Source: Treponema sp. UBA6988
GTDB lineage: Bacteria; Spirochaetota; Spirochaetia; Treponematales; Treponemataceae
Length of the DNA: 9,889 nucleotides
NCBI GenBank assembly: GCA_002448445.1
Contig: DJYC01000078.1
Location: 1-9,889, forward strand
Direction: 5' to 3'
A program made the translations under genes and the position numbers. Positions 5,520 to 9,889 of the stretch are shown here, piece by piece. Under the pieces are notes generated by a model. The model did not search any database. It worked only from the letters and a program-made list of their open reading frames with translations, and had not been told where the DNA came from. How positions within the stretch are numbered: position 1 is the first letter of the stretch; each line of letters begins with the position of its first letter.

Positions 5520-6425
5520 ATGGAAAAAATAAACATCAGGAGGGGCATTGTCTTTGCCCTCATTTCAGGCTTCTGCTTTGCCCTTATGGGAATTTTTGTA
5601 CACGCAGCGGGTGACCTGCCCTTCTACCAAAAGGCCGTATTTAGGAATTCAATTGCCTTTTTGATTGCGGCGGTGGCCCTTGCGTCAAAGGCTAAGTCAA
5701 GGGGCACGGGGGAAGTTCTGCGTGTTCCAAAAGGCGCCCTCAAGTTCCTGATTCTGCGTTCCATTTTTGGCACGATAGGAATATTCGGGAATTTTTACGC
5801 CCTGGGAAAGATAAACGTGAGCGATGCAAACATGCTTAACAAGATGTCGCCCTTCTTTAGCCTCCTGATGAGCATTTTCCTGCTGGGGGAAAAGCCCACT
5901 GCCCTTTCCGTGCTTTCTCTTTTTACGGCCTTTACCGGTGCCCTGCTTGTTATAAAGCCTTCCATGGACTTTTACAAGATGGCTCCGGCTCTTGCGGGAC
6001 TTGCAGGGGGAATGGGGGCAGGCTTTGCATACGCAAACGTTCGCAAATGCCACGAATACAAAGTGGAGGGCTACCTTATAATAGCCTTTTTTTCAGCCTT
6101 TTCCGTCCTTGCAGCCCTTCCTGCAACAATTGCCTTTTACCAGCCCATGACTACAAGGCAGGTTATCTTCCTTATAGGAGCCGGAGTTTCGGCAGCAGGC
6201 GGCCAGATGGGGATTACGGGGGCGTACTTTAACGCGCCATCCTACAGAATTTCAATATACGAGTATTCGCAGATAGTCTTTTCCGCGCTACTGGGCTTCC
6301 TTATTTTCTCCCAGGTGCCGGACTTGCTGAGCATTGCGGGCTACGTGATGATAATAGGAACAGCACTCGCAGTCTTTTTGGTCACGAATGCGCATAAGGC
6401 GGATGAAGATTCCGCGCAAAATTAA
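5520..6425 (+). CDS. EamA/DMT-family transporter
   Basis: 301 residues with about ten hydrophobic segments in two repeats of five, the layout and length of drug/metabolite transporter permeases with two EamA domains. The first repeat ends in NKMSPFFSLLMSIFLLGEKPT (107-127), preceded by YALGKINVSDANML. The second ends in IYEYSQIVFSALLGFLIFSQ (246-265), followed by a last helix rich in G/A. These proteins sit in the inner membrane and export or import small metabolites such as amino acids or nucleobases; the substrate cannot be told. The basic INIRRG before helix 1 fits cytoplasmic orientation. An internal AGGAGG at 5537-5542 encodes the two arginines and is not at a usable distance from a standard start codon. 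The 3' end converges on the M28 gene with a 29-bp gap containing GGCTG/CAGCC. Confidence 0.85.
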   Translation: MEKINIRRGIVFALISGFCFALMGIFVHAAGDLPFYQKAVFRNSIAFLIAAVALASKAKSRGTGEVLRVPKGALKFLILRSIFGTIGIFGNFYALGKINVSDANMLNKMSPFFSLLMSIFLLGEKPTALSVLSLFTAFTGALLVIKPSMDFYKMAPALAGLAGGMGAGFAYANVRKCHEYKVEGYLIIAFFSAFSVLAALPATIAFYQPMTTRQVIFLIGAGVSAAGGQMGITGAYFNAPSYRISIYEYSQIVFSALLGFLIFSQVPDLLSIAGYVMIIGTALAVFLVTNAHKADEDSAQN

Positions 6426-6454
6426 GGGCTGGCGGTTGAGCTCCCACATGCAGC

Positions 6455-7357
6455 CTAAAGCGGAGTCTTTGACAGGGCAATCGTTCTGAGTATGTTCTGC
6501 ATTACCCTAAAGCTTTCCGGGGTTAGGGAATCCTCGTTGTCGTAGGCTGTGTGGAAGAGCCTCCACGTGTAGGGCATGCGCTCCTTGTAGGCATATTCCT
6601 TTTCTCCGGACGAAAGCCTTTCCTTCTTGCTTGATTCCCTGTTCATGACGGCATTCTTTAGATCCGGATGCTGGTTAAGCTCGCGGGCATAAAGAGATGC
6701 CTCTTTTGCAGGAAGCATTGTTATTGCGACGGCCGGAATTCCGCAGGCCAGAAATGCAGCGTTGTCACTGTAGGGGACCGGCAGGCACATCCAGCGTCCC
6801 GGGCTTGAGCGGCGGAGTATTTCCTGTGTGCGCTCAAACAAGTCGGAAAACCTTGAAGAAAAAGCTTTTGGGGCCTTTGCGGGAATTTCCGTGTTGGCAA
6901 GGACAGGTATTTCTCCCCTTCCGCATGAGTCAAATACGTAGACGTCGTCGTTTGTTATGCCAAGCCTCTTAAAAACGTTTGCTATGCCAAAAGCACCCTG
7001 CTCGCTTACTCCGGTATTCCAGCCAAGCTCTTCTCCGTCGGTAAAGAAAATGCGAACATTGTGGAATCCCTGCATATTGTAAAGCTCTACCGCCCAGTTC
7101 ATAATCTGCCAGTCGGCAGCGCTGTTGTCGTTTGCTCCGGGGCTGTTCTCAACCCTGTCGTAATGGGCAATGACTGTCTTTATCTTGAACTGAGGATTGT
7201 ATGATGAAGATGGGAACTGCACAAGGATATGGTTCTTGCCGTCTATGGAAGCAACTACAGCCTTAACGCCATGCTGCTCAAGCCACGAACAGATAAATTC
7301 TCTGCGCTGTGCATCCGGGGAAATAAACTGTGAAAACTCTTTTGGCAAAAAACTCAT
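6455..7357 (-). CDS. M28-family zinc aminopeptidase-like hydrolase
   Basis: 300 residues with the full co-catalytic zinc set of M28 peptidases. His65 lies in IAHYDR and the bridging Asp77 in GANDNSAAD. The Glu109-Glu110 pair is in FFTDGEELG, Asp143 in VFDSCG and His269 in FHTAYDNEDSL. Such enzymes remove N-terminal residues from peptides or act on related amides. No signal peptide or anchor is present, so it is probably cytoplasmic. A tail insert at about 225-262 is rich in charged residues. The start at ATG 7357 is chosen because a consensus promoter ends six bases upstream. The longer frame to 7501 translates the GC-rich hairpin element and the promoter itself. Single-gene unit, convergent with the EamA gene. 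Confidence 0.87.
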   Translation of the reverse strand: MSFLPKEFSQFISPDAQRREFICSWLEQHGVKAVVASIDGKNHILVQFPSSSYNPQFKIKTVIAHYDRVENSPGANDNSAADWQIMNWAVELYNMQGFHNVRIFFTDGEELGWNTGVSEQGAFGIANVFKRLGITNDDVYVFDSCGRGEIPVLANTEIPAKAPKAFSSRFSDLFERTQEILRRSSPGRWMCLPVPYSDNAAFLACGIPAVAITMLPAKEASLYARELNQHPDLKNAVMNRESSKKERLSSGEKEYAYKERMPYTWRLFHTAYDNEDSLTPESFRVMQNILRTIALSKTPL

Positions 7358-7363
7358 ACTTTT

Positions 7364-7392
7364 ATTATAAGCCCCAACCTTCTTTTTTACAA
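7364..7392 (-). promoter_or_regulatory. Promoter of M28 gene; predicts a leaderless mRNA
   Basis: On the minus strand TTGTAA (7392-7387), 17-bp spacer, perfect TATAAT (7369-7364), then six bases to the ATG. No Shine-Dalgarno lies between. Confidence 0.75.
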
Positions 7393-7414
7393 GGAAGATT
7401 TTTTTTATTAAGGA

Positions 7415-7499
7415 GGGGTAAGTCTCCCCCTGCGCCCGCACTTCGTTGCGTGCTACCCCCTCTGCGGGGCAAACCCTTTGCAAAGCCCCGCAACGCCCC
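7415..7499. repeat. GC-rich multi-hairpin intergenic element
   Basis: Begins GGGG-N7-CCCCC (7415-7430) and ends CCCC (7496-7499). Inside, GCAC/GTGC form a small hairpin (7438-7453). GCGGGGC (7464-7470) pairs perfectly with GCCCCGC (7485-7491), and a competing hairpin GCAAA-CCC-TTTGC lies within it (7469-7481). Apparent open frames across it have no binding site and are not credible genes. It lies directly upstream of the M28 promoter. Confidence 0.55.
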
Positions 7500-7529
7500 A
7501 ATATTGATTGATGTTAGCATTAAAATGCG

Positions 7530-7569
7530 CGAGTTTCCGCAGAAAACTCGGGGAGCAAGCGCAGCTTGC
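7530..7569. repeat. Two adjacent hairpins
   Basis: CGAGTTT/AAACTCG (7530-7550, 7-base loop) resembles the CGAGTTTTC hairpin at 376-397. GCAAGC/GCTTGC with a GCA loop (7555-7569) follows it. The segment 7570-7605 shows nothing further that I can identify. Confidence 0.55.
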
Positions 7570-7605
7570 GGCCAACGCCTGCTGTTAGGGCAAATCTTAA
7601 CAAAC

Positions 7606-7632
7606 AAAAAAAGCGGCCCCCAAAGGAACCGC
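7606..7632 (-). terminator. Rho-independent terminator of the RRM gene
   Basis: On the minus strand GCGGUUCC pairs with GGGGCCGC (eight pairs, two of them G-U) around a UUUG loop, followed directly by U7. It lies 18 bp past the RRM stop codon. Confidence 0.85.
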
Positions 7633-7650
7633 CCTATACTTTTCTAAGAA

Positions 7651-8031
7651 TTAGTAGGAAGAATCATGGAATGAGGAAAAACCACCGTCCCTGCCGCCAC
7701 GATGAAAGTCTCCGCCGGGGGCACCACGTTCGCCACGTTCACCACGGAAGTCTCTGCGGTTAAAATTGCGTGGGCCACGGTTCTGCCTTTCTTCCGCTAC
7801 GTTCACACGGACACGGCGGCCGTCAATTTCCCTGCCGCCAAGCTCTGCGATTGCCCTTTCTGCTGCTGCGTCATCAGCCAGCTCCACAAAGCCGAAGCCC
7901 TTTGACTGCTGGGTGTCGCGATCCTTAATGACTACTGCAGAAACAATTTCTCCATAAGAAGCGAATACGTTTTTCAGCGTGTCCTCTGTTGTGGCATAGT
8001 TCAGGTTGCCAACATAAAGTTTTTTGGACAT
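7651..8031 (-). CDS. Small glycine-rich RRM RNA-binding protein
   Basis: 126 residues. A single RNA recognition motif fills 1-80, with RNP2 LYVGNL (5-10) and RNP1 KGFGFVEL (44-51), both with the aromatic residues that stack on RNA bases. A flexible tail (82-126) is rich in Arg and Gly, with RGERGERG and HRGGRDGG segments like RGG boxes. The architecture matches bacterial and cyanobacterial Rbp-type proteins, small single-stranded RNA binders often linked to cold or stress. The start has AAAGGA seven bases upstream of ATG 8031 and RNP2 begins at residue 5, so it is secure. The gene stands alone between a strong promoter with a leader of about 112 nt and a clear terminator. The RNA targets are unknown. 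Confidence 0.92.
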   Translation of the reverse strand: MSKKLYVGNLNYATTEDTLKNVFASYGEIVSAVVIKDRDTQQSKGFGFVELADDAAAERAIAELGGREIDGRRVRVNVAEERQNRGPRNFNRRDFRGERGERGAPGGDFHRGGRDGGFSSFHDSSY

Positions 8032-8143
8032 AAAAAAATCCTTTACCGAAATACGGTAGTTTTAAATTACTGATAAGCCAGCTGCTACCTTGGTCTTCTG
8101 AAAAACGAAACCTTCAGGTTAAATTTATCTGGAGAAACAAGAT
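8032..8143 (-). promoter_or_regulatory. Long 5' leader of the RRM gene with two small hairpins
   Basis: From the predicted start near 8143, about 112 nt are untranslated. They contain AACC/GGTT with a 4-base loop (8109-8120) and TACCG/CGGTA with a 5-base loop (8044-8058). The second ends just before the AAAGGA ribosome binding site. This position would allow control by folding or by protein binding; function not shown. Confidence 0.5.
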
Positions 8144-8149
8144 ATTTTA

Positions 8150-8178
8150 ATCTTATTCTAAGTGTTGCCAGTTGTCAA
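8150..8178 (-). promoter_or_regulatory. Consensus promoter of the RRM gene
   Basis: On the minus strand a perfect TTGACA (8178-8173), 17-bp spacer and TAAGAT (8155-8150). Predicted transcription start near 8143. Confidence 0.75.
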
Positions 8179-8181
8179 GCG

Positions 8182-8360
8182 AAAAAAAGGGGAGAGACAC
8201 CCCCCTACTCCGAAGCGAGGGGTTTCTCTGCTAGAAACTGCGTTGCAAGTTCCCCTTAAACCCCACTTCAACGGAACGCCTTGCTACCGTTTCATCCGGC
8301 ACGGCTTAGGGGCCATATCGCTCAACGTTTCGCGATATGCCTAAGAACCCCAGTTTTTTT
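8182..8360. repeat. 179-bp self-complementary structured element
   Basis: Bounded by AAAAAAAGGGG (8182-8192) and CCCC-AG-TTTTTTT (8348-8360), complementary apart from a 2-base bulge. Either strand therefore ends in a GC stem followed by T7. Inside, in order: GTTTCT/AGAAAC (8222-8238, 5-base loop); GCAAGTTCC pairing with GGAA-cgc-CTTGC (8245-8284, 3-base bulge); and CTTAGG-ggc-CATATCGC pairing with GCGATATG-CCTAAG (8305-8345). The last has 14 pairs. On the minus strand GGGG/CCCC followed by T7 (8205-8182) can act as a terminator just before the RRM promoter. No transposase or credible protein is encoded. Confidence 0.65.
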
Positions 8361-8605
8361 CATTATTATTTCGTCCCAAGGAGACGGTTACTTGCAACTC
8401 AGTATGCCCCCCTTCCGCTGCACACAAAACTGATTCCCGGCTTATTTTACATAGAAAAAAATAAAAGAAACAGATTTTTATGCCATACAAAAATCCTCAG
8501 AAGCTAACTACGGCTTGAATCCTTCTCATGAAATGCGGGGAAGTTGCCGATATTTCAAGGTAGAAAACTGGGTTTTTGCCATGTCACCGGTTTTGCAATC
8601 AGAAT
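8361..8605. other. Non-coding gap, no gene identified
   Basis: No open reading frame with a credible start was found on either strand. One hairpin is visible, GATTTTT/AAAAATC (8473-8495). A tiny 13-residue frame (TTG 8392) follows AAGGAG but is not convincing. No promoter was recognised. Confidence 0.5.
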
Positions 8606-8639
8606 AAAGCGTTATTTTTGCGCGTAATGCTTTTTTTTT
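8606..8639 (+). terminator. Intrinsic terminator upstream of the deaminase promoter
   Basis: AAAGCGTTA (8606-8614) pairs with TAATGCTTT (8625-8633), including one G-U, around a 10-base loop. The T-run continues to 8639. It reads on the plus strand although no plus-strand gene precedes it for more than 2 kb. Confidence 0.6.
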
Positions 8640-8650
8640 GAATTTTAATG

Positions 8651-8659
8651 TGCTATAAT
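8651..8659 (+). promoter_or_regulatory. Extended -10 promoter of the deaminase gene; predicts a leaderless mRNA
   Basis: TGC-TATAAT is a perfect extended -10 element with no good -35 box (T-rich at that position). Eight bases separate it from ATG 8668, and there is no Shine-Dalgarno. Confidence 0.7.
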
Positions 8660-8667
8660 GGATTAAT

Positions 8668-9717
8668 ATGGATAAAAGGGATTTTTACAGCTTGCTTAAG
8701 GCAGTTCCAAAGGCAGAAATTCACCTGCACCAGGAAGCTGTTCCTGAAAGGAAGATTATAAACAAACTATACAAAAAATGCAGCGGCCGTGAAATGACCG
8801 AGGCGGAACTCAACAATCTCTTTTCATACTCAGACCTTGAGGGCTTTTTGCAATCCTTTATGTCCGTACAGCGCATGTTCACGGAGGAAAAAGACCTCCG
8901 CTTTATAATTGACGCACTTGACTCATACGTTGCGGCAAACAACATCGTATACGCGGAGACATTTTTTGCCCCGTCATCCCTGCTTAAGAAAGGCTTTGAC
9001 TTTACATACAGCATTAACATTCTTACCAAGGGCTTTAAGAAAATCAAGGAAAAGCGCGGCTGTACAATAAAGACAATTGTAGACGTAAGCCGTTCCTTTG
9101 GCCTTGAGAACGCACAGCACAACCTTGATCTTGTGCTTCATGAAAAGAACCCGGAAATAATAGGAATTGGCCTTGGCGGAAGCGAAACATTCGGCCCAGC
9201 AAGGGACTTTGCATCTGTTTTTGACAACGCAAAAAAGGCTGGGCTCCACACTGTTGTTCATGCAGGGGAGACGGAAGACAGCTGGTCTATGAAGGACGCA
9301 ATAAACCTTCTGCACGCAGAGCGCATTGGCCACGGAACCAGCGCGGCTTATGACGAGGAATTCATTAAGGAACTGGCGGCAACCCAGCTTCCACTCGAAG
9401 TCTGCCCGACAAGCAACCTCTTTACAAAGAAATACGTAAAGGAACTAAAGGATCACCCGGTAAAGCAACTTTTTGACAAGGGCGTCTTTATCACGATAAA
9501 CACGGACGACCCTTCTTTCTTTAAGGTTTCACTCATAGACGAATACTGGAACATATACAGCGTTCTGGGATTCACACTGGAGAACATAAAGAAGATTATC
9601 AAGAACGGCTTTAGGGCATCTTTTATAAGCCAGGAAGAAAAGGACGACTACTGCGCAAAGGTAGACGAGGCCTGGGATGCCTGGTTTGAAAGCCACCCCA
9701 AGGCTGCACGCGAATAG
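8668..9717 (+). CDS. Adenosine/adenine deaminase-family amidohydrolase
   Basis: 349 residues, the usual length for this TIM-barrel metal-dependent family, which hydrolytically deaminates adenine-type bases in purine salvage. The metal and catalytic residues are present. These are HLH (His19, His21); HAGE (His198, Glu201); RIGHG (His222, just before TSAAYD); LEVCPTSN (243-250); and NTDDP (Asp280, Asp281). The N-terminal signature reads PKAEIHLHQEAVP where the family normally has HLHLEG or HVHLDG. The residue that contacts the ribose 5'-OH in true adenosine deaminases is Glu23, as in adenine deaminases and related branches. The loop before the fourth motif is GLGGSE (168-173), not the classical DLAGDE. 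Substrate could therefore be adenosine, adenine or another 6-aminopurine compound. The start is secure because the metal motif begins at residue 19. Confidence 0.85.
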   Translation: MDKRDFYSLLKAVPKAEIHLHQEAVPERKIINKLYKKCSGREMTEAELNNLFSYSDLEGFLQSFMSVQRMFTEEKDLRFIIDALDSYVAANNIVYAETFFAPSSLLKKGFDFTYSINILTKGFKKIKEKRGCTIKTIVDVSRSFGLENAQHNLDLVLHEKNPEIIGIGLGGSETFGPARDFASVFDNAKKAGLHTVVHAGETEDSWSMKDAINLLHAERIGHGTSAAYDEEFIKELAATQLPLEVCPTSNLFTKKYVKELKDHPVKQLFDKGVFITINTDDPSFFKVSLIDEYWNIYSVLGFTLENIKKIIKNGFRASFISQEEKDDYCAKVDEAWDAWFESHPKAARE

Positions 9718-9740
9718 CCCCATCCCATTCTTTTTGCAAA

Positions 9741-9753
9741 AGGGAGGCTCCCT
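9741..9753 (-). terminator. Short hairpin at the 3' end of the right-edge gene
   Basis: On the minus strand AGGGA-GCC-TCCCT is followed by TTTTGC. It overlaps the stop codon of the 9752-9889 gene. The stem is only five pairs and the U-run four, so termination is uncertain. Confidence 0.35.
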
Positions 9754-9889
9754 ACAGTTCCCTCACCTGTTTTCTTGCAACCTTAAATTCAATGCGAGCT
9801 TCCCTTCCAAGCCAGTCTGTAATTACAAGAGCGGCGTCTTCTGTATTTTCCCAATCACAGCGGGCGTTGCGGGCGGCGTTTGAGCCCGC
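9752..9889 (-). CDS. Unidentified protein, C-terminal fragment (runs off right edge)
   Basis: An open frame of 45 codons enters from the right edge and ends at TAG 9754-9752. The translation contains CDWENTEDAALVITDW and REARIEFKVARKQVREL, alternating strand-like and charged helical segments with normal protein composition. I do not recognise the family. It is convergent with the deaminase gene, 34 bp away. Support comes from uninterrupted coding-like sequence and position; an overlapping plus-strand frame starting inside the deaminase gene is less plausible. Confidence 0.55.
   Translation of the reverse strand, partial: AGSNAARNARCDWENTEDAALVITDWLGREARIEFKVARKQVREL

Noticed and set aside
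7365..7647. Open frames on both strands across 7330-7650.
   Set aside because: They run through the M28 promoter, the GC-rich hairpin element and the RRM terminator, with no binding site and arginine/proline-rich composition typical of non-coding GC-rich DNA.
8392..8433. 13-residue frame starting at TTG after AAGGAG.
   Set aside because: Too short to judge, non-ATG start, and no promoter seen; chance match in a purine-rich stretch is likely.
8361..8667. Purine riboswitch or similar leader before the deaminase gene.
   Set aside because: The conserved purine-riboswitch core is absent, and the promoter is placed so close to the ATG that no leader would be transcribed.

Overview
The window looks like a chromosomal segment of a host-associated Treponema-type spirochaete. 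This rests on the gene set (ThrH-type HAD enzyme, soluble chemoreceptor beside a FIST sensor, small glycine-rich RRM protein, compact DMT exporter), on AT-rich promoters set among moderately GC-rich genes, and on GC-rich hairpin elements in the intergenic gaps. The genus is inference and no ribosomal marker is present. No phage, insertion sequence or CRISPR array was seen.

Layout. 1-147 (-) is the N-terminus of a Nudix hydrolase running off the left edge. 148-531 is non-coding, with a promoter, a G9 tract, copy 1 of a structured repeat and several strong inverted repeats. 532-3241 (-) is a three-gene block, FIST sensor, soluble methyl-accepting protein, then thrH; the first two lie 2 bp apart and thrH has a likely promoter of its own. 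3242-3461 is a divergent promoter region with a 9-bp inverted repeat. 3462-4295 (+) is a short-chain dehydrogenase. 4296-4463 holds copy 2 of the structured repeat between convergent genes. 4464-5264 (-) is a degenerate-receiver/winged-helix regulator, divergent from an EamA-family exporter at 5520-6425 (+). 6455-7357 (-) is an M28-type zinc peptidase. 7358-7650 holds GC-rich hairpins and the terminator of the RRM gene at 7651-8031 (-). 8032-8667 holds the long RRM leader and promoter, a 179-bp self-complementary element and a terminator. 8668-9717 (+) is an adenosine/adenine deaminase-family enzyme. 9752-9889 (-) is the C-terminus of an unidentified gene running off the right edge.

How the genes relate. 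Apart from FIST-MCP, which look like a sensor and a chemotaxis output encoded as two translationally coupled proteins, the genes appear to be independent single-gene units. The most striking regulatory pattern is a split in translation initiation. Four genes (SDR, EamA, M28 and deaminase) have a recognisable -10 box only 6-8 nt before the ATG and no Shine-Dalgarno, so they are probably leaderless. The other genes with a visible start all carry a purine-rich ribosome binding site. The second theme is recurrent structured intergenic DNA with inter-copy covariation or long perfect inverted repeats, not explained by the genes.
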